Shown here: positions 16,601 through 23,074 of the stretch, in pieces
Numbering within the stretch: position 1 is the stretch's first letter
Layout: every line of letters begins with the position of its first letter
Program-made: the position numbers and the translations under genes
DNA from: a bacterium HR15
GTDB lineage: Bacteria > Armatimonadota > Fimbriimonadia > Fimbriimonadales > GBS-DC
Assembly: GCA_002898555.1 (NCBI GenBank)
Contig: BEHR01000033.1
Location: 1 to 35,291, forward strand
Direction of reading: 5' to 3'
DNA: 35,291 nt
The notes under the pieces: generated by a model
What the model saw: only the letters and a program-made list of their open reading frames with translations
Told to the model about the DNA's origin: nothing
Databases searched by the model: none

Positions 16601-17944
16601 GATACAATCTGCGTTTTTGATCTGCCCTCAAACTACAAGTCACCAGCCGAGAAATATTTTGGAATCGTTCCTGTAAGCAAGGAAATCAAACGAGAGATTA
16701 TTCATGGCGACAATTGCAAATTGCTGGATGAGCAGTATAGGGAACAGGTCAATAGGGTTTTGCCCTATATTTATGCGGTACGCTGTCACGAGGCGCCCAA
16801 GAGTGCTGAAGAGACGCTTAAAAAGTTGAAAAATCTGGAATTCTATGTTGAGGATTCACTTGGCGAACGACTATCTCTGGCAGGTTATACCAAAGAAGTT
16901 AGTGATATCGGATGGGCTTGTGAGGAGATTAAACAGAACGGAAAAATCCGTATCTATCTGAAGCAGGCACAGAAACACTATATCGCTTCGGCGATTGCTG
17001 AGGTGTTAGGTGTACCCACGCAAGCAGACTTTTATGAGAACTTGCTGGGCACTCAAGAGGAAAGAGATATAGAGAAACGCTTGTTTAAAAAAGGATTGAA
17101 TTCGAGTGATGTCAAAGACGCATTGAATAGATGGCGCGATGATGAACGGCGTGAACACCGTGATGAGGAGCAGCATGAGCACATCGATAGTGAACAGCAG
17201 GAACACATCAGCGAGAGTCTCACCTCCACCGATGATATTCAAAACTTGCAGGATGAGTTGCTACCATCCAACGCAAAATCCAGGGAAATGTCCGTCAGGA
17301 TTCCTCACGAATCGAAACCGACTGGTGGCACGACTGTCGGTGGCGGTCTACAAAGAGGTGGTGGGGCATCCCCGCCGCCGGGGTCGCCTGCCTCCGATGG
17401 TGAGCTGCACCTTATAGATCCTGAAAATTGCTCTTATGGTGTTAAGGTTGGTGTTAAGGTCGGCAGGTTAGAAAACCTACCGCCTAAGGAATTCTATGAT
17501 TCCGATCACGGCACGAGGGCATCTGATGCTCATCCACAATCCCGCTTGACCCCTGAACAGCGGGAGCTGGTGGAGCAAACTGGGCGACAGCTGGTTCTTC
17601 GGTACCTTAGAGAGCAAGGTTATGAAGTGAAGGAACAGCCTACCTCCCAACCTGGCTACGACATTTTAGCGAAAAAAGATGGGCAGGAATATCATATCGA
17701 AGTGAAAGCCCATATTGGCAAGGCATGGACGGTCACCTTGACGGTGAGGGAGTACCACGAGTACGCAAGCCAGCAGGGCTATCGATGGCAACTGTGGAAT
17801 GTGGAAGATCTCGAGGCAGGCAAAACCCCCATGATAACCATCTATACAGATATACCCGTCGAAGCGTTAGAAGCGCAATCCTTTAAGGTTGACCTTCGTC
17901 GTTGTTCAGGTTTAATCGCGGATGAAAGGGAGAGGGCACCTTAG
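13688..17944 (+). CDS. Giant sacsin/MORC-like GHKL ATPase with C-terminal DUF3883-like PD-(D/E)XK nuclease domain
   Basis: A 1418-residue protein. The N-terminal GHKL (Bergerat) ATPase is complete: N-box WELLQNCDDAHA with Glu47, Asn51 and Asp54; G1 box DNGHGF (75-80); G2 loop GRKGVGFKS (103-111). This is the arrangement of sacsin and of plant NO VEIN-type proteins. The middle (about 250-1130) is unassigned and rich in Trp, Lys and Tyr. A charged His/Glu-rich linker and a Gly/Pro stretch (about 1140-1240) lead to a C-terminal domain (about 1285-1400). There Asp1325 (GYDIL), Glu1338 and Lys1340 (IEVKAH) form a D...ExK nuclease-like triad, as in DUF3883. There are no membrane segments. Base composition is clearly A/T-richer than the flanking genes, so it was probably acquired. 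A defence or DNA-processing role is inferred from architecture only. The start is set by GGAGGT 13-8 nt upstream. Confidence 0.85.
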   Translation: MPTFKEVIREIQSRTVQIYREEPSRIERDARTTQSTIQDYIGRWLWELLQNCDDAHADKVHIYVSKEEKVCLVADNGHGFKAESIEAIRGAHFSDKKEGGTIGRKGVGFKSVYHITQSPKIVLVNGEGVEFDSCKCQQWMRKHKLNNKYNPYHWVPFLVRWKELANRFPKLQQLCDEYKTVVILPYKGMDTHTNIIQELKNLKPYFLLTFHHLQSIIIEMDGKTRHLQITPRKEPESTGWIERTITDSGKQTTFRVMEQLIKGEELPDEYINDLDEDSRSFIRKGGISLLVAAHMEESRVNPCDGYYPIHVFYPTNHIAPVPLLLHGEFLIKSDRTTMLPIKQTPLNDWVAQQLAKLVLEFVDKAHSEKTPSHYLTLLTPYQHMDDDAKCIWEYIVKEAKQHLKLPDLDGAKTLTCEEAVFIAGNCTDHSRARQIIEGTDDKKKLIHASTDSNAKAIGTLNAIGVKAIMDEQVISRIRKNAQQKAGDYDWLWTCWQWVSRWLMKDYYRRRCDVRSLPLIPVNGTVYSYDKIKDAVFALPSKYSSDLPSWLIAPSGPAYIVDVGFAEKLAKATANGNEKRLIDVLELRGFDEDKLIDALKKAIKTFWEDNQKAEPYRFIQFILQRAKKHGWQRLSDLGDCPVPAYEVTNPNVIQPVQAQWVYFGAEWGNQEMEEFYRGVSGVYFLHADETLKIANMKKKIKAILQQIGVKAHPIVCYTWTTAWQAMECPECSQEWSRYFQEQRENSTRDEQVQIMYLDSIDFERLKSQSIYLIKIISKNWNNYYKNRSKAEYKWFYYHRESKQIDACWWYDLRFKLCLPLKGRYWQGKRIPLSKCWLPDKETEEKLGNFLPIIDLSKFGDEQTSKQIADWLIREVGVRTRIAELTGDDWYQIIAHHLPAQVSEEKANRSEECRKRAYNCYKAFLDWAQDRQEVDQKFKKCKLLCRYQGKYTYKLTRSVIYFDDDPDRTQHFMDTICVFDLPSNYKSPAEKYFGIVPVSKEIKREIIHGDNCKLLDEQYREQVNRVLPYIYAVRCHEAPKSAEETLKKLKNLEFYVEDSLGERLSLAGYTKEVSDIGWACEEIKQNGKIRIYLKQAQKHYIASAIAEVLGVPTQADFYENLLGTQEERDIEKRLFKKGLNSSDVKDALNRWRDDERREHRDEEQHEHIDSEQQEHISESLTSTDDIQNLQDELLPSNAKSREMSVRIPHESKPTGGTTVGGGLQRGGGASPPPGSPASDGELHLIDPENCSYGVKVGVKVGRLENLPPKEFYDSDHGTRASDAHPQSRLTPEQRELVEQTGRQLVLRYLREQGYEVKEQPTSQPGYDILAKKDGQEYHIEVKAHIGKAWTVTLTVREYHEYASQQGYRWQLWNVEDLEAGKTPMITIYTDIPVEALEAQSFKVDLRRCSGLIADERERAP
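17438..17461 (+). repeat. 12-bp tandem duplication in the linker of the GHKL-DUF3883 gene
   Basis: GGTGTTAAGGTT is followed directly by GGTGTTAAGGTC, giving the peptide repeat GVKVGVKVG between the Gly/Pro-rich linker and the nuclease-like domain. It is in frame and probably neutral. Confidence 0.7.
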
Positions 17945-17973
17945 AGCAGTAAACCGAAGCCATCCGCGACGGG

Positions 17974-17979
17974 TATAAT
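17974..17979 (+). promoter_or_regulatory. -10 box (TATAAT) of the M48 protease gene
   Basis: A perfect TATAAT ends 16 nt before the ATG at 17996. The predicted leader of about 10 nt contains GGAGGC, so this is a short-leadered rather than leaderless gene. Confidence 0.6.
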
Positions 17980-17995
17980 TCCTCTTTGGAGGCAA

Positions 17996-18739
17996 ATGAT
18001 GAGGCGCACAGGCAAATGGAGGTGGCTGCTCCTTCTGCCATTGGCAGGGTTAGCCCTCACAGGCTGTAAAGGCACCCTCTGGAGCAAAAAGGATGAGGTG
18101 CGCATCGGCAAAGAGGTCAGCCTTGAGGTCGAGAAAGCCTATAAACTGGACCCGAACCCCGCGCATCAGCAGCGGGTGCAGCTTATTGGGCAGCGGTTGC
18201 TGACCGTCGCCAAAGTGGAGCCTTATGAATACACCTTCAAGGTGCTGGACTCTGAAGAGGTGAACGCCTTCGCCCTGCCAGGAGGTCCCGTCTATGTGAT
18301 GCGCGGGCTGCTGGAGATGGTGGGCAACGACGACGATGAACTGGCTTGCGTCATCGGACACGAGTTGGCACACATCAACCGCCGCCATGCTGCCAAACAG
18401 GTCACGCGCGGCACATGGGCAAGCGTCCTTATCGCCCTCGGCACCAAAGGCAAGGTGCGCGACATCGCCGAGATCTCCGCCGCGTTGCTCCAGCTCAAAT
18501 ACAGTCGCAATCAGGAGTATGAAGCCGACCGCTTAGGACTGGAATACGCCTATCAATCGGGTTATGACCCCAACGGCATGATTCGCTTTTTCCAGAAGCT
18601 GCTGGCGAAGCAGAAGGAAGGCGACAAGGGTATCCTGGCAAACTTGCGCACCCACCCGCTGACCGAGAACCGCATCTGGCGTGCCCGCCAGCATATCGAA
18701 AAGCTCACTGGGAAGCCTGCGCAGGAGGCGAAGCCGTGA
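17996..18739 (+). CDS. M48-family zinc metalloprotease, lipoprotein
   Basis: A 247-residue protein with a lipoprotein signal peptide: basic MMRRTGKWRW, hydrophobic core, lipobox LTGC with Cys24. It should be anchored to a membrane facing the periplasm. The zinc site HELAH (His122, Glu123, His126) lies in CVIGHELAHINRRHAAKQV, and the downstream acidic ligand is in RNQEYEADRLGLEYA. The FALPGGPVYVMRGLLEMV segment upstream is typical of the Oma1/BepA-like M48 branch. The C-terminus LRTHPLTENRIWRARQH is also typical. It lacks the TPR extension of BepA, so a small Oma1/LoiP-like quality-control protease is the closest analogy. The next gene starts inside its stop codon (GTGA), so the two form an operon. 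Confidence 0.92.
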   Translation: MMRRTGKWRWLLLLPLAGLALTGCKGTLWSKKDEVRIGKEVSLEVEKAYKLDPNPAHQQRVQLIGQRLLTVAKVEPYEYTFKVLDSEEVNAFALPGGPVYVMRGLLEMVGNDDDELACVIGHELAHINRRHAAKQVTRGTWASVLIALGTKGKVRDIAEISAALLQLKYSRNQEYEADRLGLEYAYQSGYDPNGMIRFFQKLLAKQKEGDKGILANLRTHPLTENRIWRARQHIEKLTGKPAQEAKP

Positions 18740-19422
18740 AAGTGGCTGCGGTCGTGCCTGCCTATAATGAGGCGACACGCTTGCCGCGCGTGTTGCAAGT
18801 GTTGACGGCATGCGACTGCCTGCACGAGATTATCGTGGTGAACGATGGCAGCACAGACAACACCGCCGAAGTCGCGCAGGGGTTTGCCCGCGTGCGCGTG
18901 CTGAACCTGCCAGTCAATCGGGGCAAGGGCGGCGCGATGTTCGCCGGTGCAACCGCCACCGATGCCGAAGTAATTGTGTTTTTTGATGCCGATTTGATCG
19001 GGCTGAAGCCCGAGCATGTTGACATGCTGCTGACGCCGGTGCTGTCGGGGGAGGTGGCGATGGCGATTGGCGTGTTTCGGGGCGGACGGTTCAGCACCGA
19101 CCTCGCCCAGATCCTGGTGCCCTACATCAGTGGGCAGCGCGCCCTGCTGCGCGACCTCTTTCTGGAGGTGCCGGGCATCGAAAGCACACGCTCGGGGGTG
19201 GAAATCGCGCTCACGCTGCACTTTTTGCGTCAGCGCTACCCGGTAGCGCAGGTGGTGCTGACGGGCATCACCCACACGATGAAAGAGGAGAAGCTGGGCT
19301 GGTTGCGCGGCACGCTTGCCCGCTGGAAAATGTATGCCGAGATTGCCCGCGCCTTTGCCCGCTACACCCGCCTGCGCGACCTGCGCTACGCTTTTAGCCT
19401 GCGTGGGAAACAGGGTGATTAA
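18736..19422 (+). CDS. Family 2 glycosyltransferase
   Basis: A 228-residue GT-A fold enzyme starting at a GTG that overlaps the M48 stop. The nucleotide-sugar site is seen in VVPAYNEATRLPRVL, then IIVVNDGSTDNTAEVA and the metal-binding DXD-like FFDADLIG. The C-terminal part has no clear transmembrane segment, only KWKMYAEIARAFARYTRLRD-type amphipathic helices, so it is probably a soluble or peripheral dolichol-phosphate-mannose-synthase-like transferase. The acceptor is unknown. Translational coupling to a surface lipoprotein protease hints at an envelope role but does not prove it. Its end is 6 bp from the convergent aldo/keto reductase stop. Confidence 0.88.
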   Translation: MKVAAVVPAYNEATRLPRVLQVLTACDCLHEIIVVNDGSTDNTAEVAQGFARVRVLNLPVNRGKGGAMFAGATATDAEVIVFFDADLIGLKPEHVDMLLTPVLSGEVAMAIGVFRGGRFSTDLAQILVPYISGQRALLRDLFLEVPGIESTRSGVEIALTLHFLRQRYPVAQVVLTGITHTMKEEKLGWLRGTLARWKMYAEIARAFARYTRLRDLRYAFSLRGKQGD

Positions 19423-19428
19423 CCCTCT

Positions 19429-20400
19429 CTACCACGCAAATGCCTCCGGCGCGGGCCCACCTGGACCAGGGAAGATTTCATCCAGCCGCTTCAGCGTCGC
19501 TTCATCCAGCTTAATCTCCAGCGCACGGACGATGCCCTCTAACTGTTCCACCGTGCGGGGACCGATAATGGGTGCGGTGACGGCGCGCTGATGCAGTAGC
19601 CACGCAATCGCGACATGAGCAGGTTCCTCGTCCAGCTCTTCACAGAGCCGCTCATAGGACTCGATACGCTCGCGATGCTTCTCCAGTGCTTTTTGGACTC
19701 CTTCGGAGGCGCGTCGCCCCTCGCGCATACCGCGCAGCACACCACCCAGCAGCCCACCTGCCAGCGGACTCCACGGAATCACGCCCAGCCCGTACGCCTC
19801 GCAGGCAGGCAGCACCTCCAACTCCACCATGCGTGCGTTCAGATTATACAGGCACTGCTCCGAGACCAGCCCCATAAAGTGGCGCTGTTTGGCGATCTCT
19901 TGGGCTTGTGCGATGTGCCAGCCCGCGAAGTTGCTGCTGCCCACATAGAGAATCTTGCCCTCGTAATAGAGCTGCTCCATCGCCTGCCAGATCTCCTCCC
20001 ACGGGCACTCGCGGTCAATATGGTGCATCTGATAGAGATCGATCCAGTCGGTTTGCAAGCGGCGCAGGCTATCCTCACAGGCGCGTTTGATATGGCGGGC
20101 GGAGAGGCGCGATTCGTTGGGCCAATCGCCCATCACACCGTACACTTTGGTCGCAATCACCACCTTCTCGCGTCGTCCGCCCCCTTTGGCGAACCAGCGA
20201 CCGATAATCTGCTCCGTCCAACCTTCGCCCTTGCGCCAGCCGTATGTGTTTGCCGTGTCGAAAAAGTTGATGCCCAGTTCCAGGGCACGATCCATAATGC
20301 GGTGTGAGTCCTCCTCGCTGGTGTGCGGCCCGAAGTTCATCGTGCCGAGGCACAATCGGCTCACCAGCAGACCCGAACGCCCGAGATGAACATATTGCAT
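19429..20400 (-). CDS. Aldo/keto reductase
   Basis: A 323-residue NADPH-dependent oxidoreductase of the AKR superfamily ((beta/alpha)8 barrel). The catalytic tetrad is recognisable: Asp in NFFDTANTYG, Tyr in the same segment, Lys in VIATKVYG and His in LYQMHHID. The C-terminal cofactor segment VTAPIIGPRTVEQLEG is the usual phosphate-binding loop. Similarity to YajO/YhdN-type general-stress reductases is evident; the substrate is unknown. The start at 20400 gives the family N-terminus MQYVHLGRSGLLVSRLCLGT and has GGGAGGT 16-10 nt upstream. An earlier in-frame Met is possible but would swallow that site. A palindromic repeat lies 50 bp upstream, between this gene and the divergent TPM operon. 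Confidence 0.93.
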   Translation of the reverse strand: MQYVHLGRSGLLVSRLCLGTMNFGPHTSEEDSHRIMDRALELGINFFDTANTYGWRKGEGWTEQIIGRWFAKGGGRREKVVIATKVYGVMGDWPNESRLSARHIKRACEDSLRRLQTDWIDLYQMHHIDRECPWEEIWQAMEQLYYEGKILYVGSSNFAGWHIAQAQEIAKQRHFMGLVSEQCLYNLNARMVELEVLPACEAYGLGVIPWSPLAGGLLGGVLRGMREGRRASEGVQKALEKHRERIESYERLCEELDEEPAHVAIAWLLHQRAVTAPIIGPRTVEQLEGIVRALEIKLDEATLKRLDEIFPGPGGPAPEAFAW

Positions 20401-20451
20401 TTGCCATACACCTCCCGGCATGGGGGTTCGACATGGGATGCGGTTCTCCTC

Positions 20452-20501
20452 CAGAATTTTCTTCTCCGACGCAGATGGGCACCCCGGCGAAAAAAAAATT
20501 T
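20452..20501. repeat. Palindromic interspersed repeat, copy B (inverted orientation)
   Basis: The left end CAGAATTTTCTTCTCCG is identical over 17 bp to copy A, and the right arm is an A/T run ending AAATTT. Read on the minus strand the core is CCGGGGTGCCCATCTGCGTC, close to the family core CCGGGGTACCCGTCTGGGTC. The copy sits in the 120-bp divergent spacer and ends 6 bp before a -10 box. Confidence 0.75.
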
Positions 20502-20507
20502 GGCGGG

Positions 20508-20513
20508 TACAAT
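20508..20513 (+). promoter_or_regulatory. -10 box (TACAAT) of the TPM-LemA operon, leaderless type
   Basis: TACAAT ends 7 nt before the ATG at 20521. The -35 region falls within palindromic repeat copy B. This position decides the start, because the frame is open far upstream. Confidence 0.55.
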
Positions 20514-20520
20514 TCTGCTG

Positions 20521-21033
20521 ATGAAGTGCCCGCGCTGTGGCTGGATAGCGGAGCAGGTGGTGGCGGTCTGCCCCGGATGCGGCTTCACGCTGCCCAAACT
20601 GCATGTGCCCGCGCATCTGCGCCTTGCCCGACAGGACACCGTAAACGACTTCGCAGGGCTGTTCAGCGAATCGGAACACACGCAGCTGGCTGAACGCATC
20701 CATACGCTCAGCGAGATGATGAACGGACCGCTGGTGCTGGCAACCGTCCACAGCGTCGCGCCGCTCAAGCCCAGTGAGTACGCCTTCTGGCTCTATCACC
20801 ACTGGGAACTACCCCCGAACGGACTGCTCCTATTGATTGCCCTGAAGGAGCGACATATCGAGAGCGAGGTTGGGGTGGCGTGGGAGCCGTTTTTGAGCGA
20901 TGTGGAAACGGGCGAGGCGTTGCAAGCTGCCCTGCCCCTGCTGAGAGAGGGGCGCTACGCTGAAGGGCTGCTCATCGCTCTGCAGGTCATCGAGCAATAT
21001 TATCAGGCGCGTCGGGAGGCAAGGCAACCGTGA
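20521..21033 (+). CDS. Zinc-ribbon TPM-domain protein
   Basis: A 170-residue protein. A two-CxxC zinc ribbon (Cys3, Cys6, Cys17, Cys20; MKCPRCGWIAEQVVAVCPGC) is followed by a TPM_phosphatase-like domain. That domain begins DTVNDFAGLFSESEHTQLAERI and includes NGLLLLIALKERHIESEVGVAWEP, the usual central strand-helix of TPM/YgcG proteins. No signal peptide or membrane segment is seen, so it is probably cytoplasmic, an unusual place for a TPM domain. It is the first gene of a three-gene operon and its stop overlaps the GTG of the next gene. TPM domains have been linked to phosphatase activity in photosystem-II assembly and to membrane stress complexes with LemA. The exact role here is unknown. 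Confidence 0.82.
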   Translation: MKCPRCGWIAEQVVAVCPGCGFTLPKLHVPAHLRLARQDTVNDFAGLFSESEHTQLAERIHTLSEMMNGPLVLATVHSVAPLKPSEYAFWLYHHWELPPNGLLLLIALKERHIESEVGVAWEPFLSDVETGEALQAALPLLREGRYAEGLLIALQVIEQYYQARREARQP

Positions 21034-22142
21034 GAGGGATTGGCATCCTTGTGCTGGCATTGTTATTAACAGGCACATGGGCACAGCGCGTGGCGGATGT
21101 GCCCAACCCACGCCAAACTGAGGGCGGCTGGGTGGTCGATATGGCGGACATCCTGACCACCGCCCAGAAGCAGCAGCTGAACGCTATGCTCAGCGCGCTG
21201 GAACGCGACACAGGTGCGGAGATGGCGGTGGTGATTGTTCAGCGTACCCTCGATGCCGAACCGAAAGAGTTTGCCACCGAGCTGTTCAACCGTTGGGGCG
21301 TCGGCAAGAAGGGCGAGGATAACGGCGTGCTGGTGCTGGTCGCTCTGCAGCAGCGGCGTATTGAGGTAGAGACGGGCTACAGCATCGAAGGCATCCTGCC
21401 CGATTCGGAGGTAGGCACCCTACTACAGGATGTGGTTGTGCCCGCTTTCCGCAGAGGCGATTATGCCGGCGGACTGATTGCGCTGGTAAACGAGCTGATC
21501 CAGCGCATCCGTGATCGCTCCCCCGGTGCATATACCCCTCCTGAAACGCCTCGTAGCATCCCAATCGGTTCCCTCCTGGGCACACTGCTGATATTCGGTG
21601 GTTTGGGGGCGCTTGTCTGGTTTCTGCTGGGCGAGCGTGCGCCCCGCTGCCCTACCTGCCTCAAACCGATGCGCCTGCTCAACGAAAAGCAGGATAACGC
21701 CTATCTCAGTCCCCTGCAATTAACCGAGGAACGGCTGGGCAGCGTGGACTACCGGGTCTGGCGATGCGACACTTGCCAGACCGTAGAGATCCGCCCGCGC
21801 ATCCAGTGGTTCTCTGGCTATGAGGTGTGCCCGAAATGCAACGGACGCACCCTGAAAACGACCAGCCATGTGGTGCGCGAGCCGACCTACCGACGCGCCG
21901 GGCTGGAACTGATTCGCAAGGTCTGCAAGAACCCGAAATGTGGCTATAAAGATGAGCAGCAGCGCATCCTGCCACGCCGCGAGTACAGTCCCGATGTGAT
22001 TGTCTTAGGCGGTGGTTCGGGAGGAGGTGGTGGCTGGTTTGGCGGTTCCTCCAGCGGCAGCGGGGGAGGGGGTTGGTCAGGCGGTGGCGGCAGCTTTGGT
22101 GGGGGTAGCTCAGGAGGCGGAGGCGCAGGCGCGAGCTGGTGA
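21030..22142 (+). CDS. YgcG-like TPM-domain membrane protein with zinc ribbons and Gly/Ser tail
   Basis: About 370 residues, starting at a GTG overlapping the previous stop. A signal peptide or anchor (about 1-18, ending TWAQ) leads to a canonical TPM domain (about 30-165): VVDMADILTTAQKQQLNAML, AEMAVVIVQRTL, FNRWGVGKKGEDNGVLVLVA and DVVVPAFRRGDYAGGL. One membrane helix (about 185-207) follows. A cytoplasmic part then carries CxxC pairs (CPTC, CDTC, CPKC and CKNPKC), consistent with zinc ribbons. The tail is almost purely Gly/Ser with Trp and Phe, and ends GAGASW. This domain order is the classic YgcG/TPM membrane protein, usually paired with LemA, and a LemA-like gene follows immediately. 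Confidence 0.9.
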   Translation: MRGIGILVLALLLTGTWAQRVADVPNPRQTEGGWVVDMADILTTAQKQQLNAMLSALERDTGAEMAVVIVQRTLDAEPKEFATELFNRWGVGKKGEDNGVLVLVALQQRRIEVETGYSIEGILPDSEVGTLLQDVVVPAFRRGDYAGGLIALVNELIQRIRDRSPGAYTPPETPRSIPIGSLLGTLLIFGGLGALVWFLLGERAPRCPTCLKPMRLLNEKQDNAYLSPLQLTEERLGSVDYRVWRCDTCQTVEIRPRIQWFSGYEVCPKCNGRTLKTTSHVVREPTYRRAGLELIRKVCKNPKCGYKDEQQRILPRREYSPDVIVLGGGSGGGGGWFGGSSSGSGGGGWSGGGGSFGGGSSGGGGAGASW

Positions 22143-22816
22143 AAACGATGGACAAGCGGTTCGAACAGGAAGAGGCACAAGAGGTGATTCGGGAGGCGGT
22201 ACGGCTCCAGCAGGAGTATGAGGAAGGCGTGTCGCAGCAGGTGCTGGAGCAAAGCGCGGCAGAGCTGGGCATCGAGCCAGAACGGCTGCGTGAAGCGGTG
22301 CGCCGCGTGGAGCAGGAGCGCGAACGGCGCGCCCGTATCCGACGCAACACGCTTATCGCTCTCGGCGTCGCTGCCCTGCTGATGGTGCTGAACTTGCTTT
22401 ATAGCCACTTTGCACTCAACAGCGCGTGGGCAGAAGTGCAGATGCGCAAAGCGCAGGTGGAGAATGTCATTCAGCGACGGCAGGAACTTATCCCGCGCCT
22501 CGAATCGCTGGTACAGCAGGCGAACGCTGCCCAGCGCAAACAGTTGCAGCAGGTGCTGGACGCTTTGCGTCAGTCGGACCATAGCGCCCAATCGGTGCGC
22601 CCCGCTCTGGAACACCTGCTTGCCGATCCCGCTTTCCGGAGCGACCGCTTCACTCTGGCACTCATGTATGAGATTACCGGGGCTGAAAACCGCATCGCGG
22701 TGGAACGTAAACGCTATGCCGAGGCAGCAGCCCGCTATAACCGCATCGCCTCACGCTTTCCCATCGTGCTTGCACGCCCCTTGCTGGGTTATCCCGCCCA
22801 AGCGCCTCGCTTGTAG
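22139..22816 (+). CDS. LemA-like membrane protein with N-terminal helical domain
   Basis: About 225 residues, start GTG at 22139 overlapping the previous stop (an ATG at 22148 is an alternative). An N-terminal helical module (about 8-65; EAQEVIREAVRLQQEYEEGV then LEQSAAELGIEPERLREAVR) of a type often fused to membrane domains precedes one membrane helix (about 72-92). The remainder matches the ends of LemA: WAEVQMRKAQVENVIQRRQELIPRLESL at the start, and EITGAENRIAVERKRYAEAA then ARYNRIASRFPIVLARPLLG at the end. The central helices are shortened. LemA proteins are coiled-coil membrane proteins co-inherited with TPM proteins; together the three genes look like one membrane complex of unknown function. 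Confidence 0.8.
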   Translation: MKTMDKRFEQEEAQEVIREAVRLQQEYEEGVSQQVLEQSAAELGIEPERLREAVRRVEQERERRARIRRNTLIALGVAALLMVLNLLYSHFALNSAWAEVQMRKAQVENVIQRRQELIPRLESLVQQANAAQRKQLQQVLDALRQSDHSAQSVRPALEHLLADPAFRSDRFTLALMYEITGAENRIAVERKRYAEAAARYNRIASRFPIVLARPLLGYPAQAPRL

Positions 22817-22897
22817 TGCCTATAGGGCGCCGACGAAACACCTCGACGAGTGGGCTAATACCCTTTGCCAAATCAAACAGCACTTTCGAGCGACAGG

Positions 22898-22996
22898 ATG
22901 CTGACGATACATGCGCTCTGCAAGCATTGTGGGAGATGCAACGAGAAATTCATCTTTGCTCTATCGGTTGATGAGGAAGCGGAGAGGGTCTCTTGA
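22898..22996 (+). CDS. Possible 32-residue Cys-rich microprotein
   Basis: A short frame downstream of the LemA-like gene encodes a peptide with a CKHCGRC cluster near its N-terminal third, followed by NEKFIFALSVDEEAERVS. The three cysteines could bind a metal. The ribosome site is poor (ACAGG directly before the ATG) and no close -10 box is seen, so this may be chance. The stop overlaps the edge of a half palindromic repeat. Confidence 0.2.
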   Translation: MLTIHALCKHCGRCNEKFIFALSVDEEAERVS

Positions 22997-23015
22997 AAAA
23001 ATTTTTTCTGACCCG
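22996..23015. repeat. Half copy (E) of the palindromic repeat
   Basis: AAAAAATTTTTTCTGACCCG matches the inverted right half of the repeat family (compare the right end of the 35105-35203 copy, which reads GGGTCAGAAAAAAATTTCG). The partner arm and GGTACC core are absent. Confidence 0.5.
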
Positions 23016-23074
23016 GCTTCGCTCAAAATGTTCATCGGTTTAGATGTCCACAGCACCCAAGCTTAGCAGAACCC

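Noticed and set aside
19615-20307. Plus-strand frame of 230 codons opposite the aldo/keto reductase
   Set aside because: Antisense to a gene with its full catalytic tetrad; no ribosome site, typical shadow frame.
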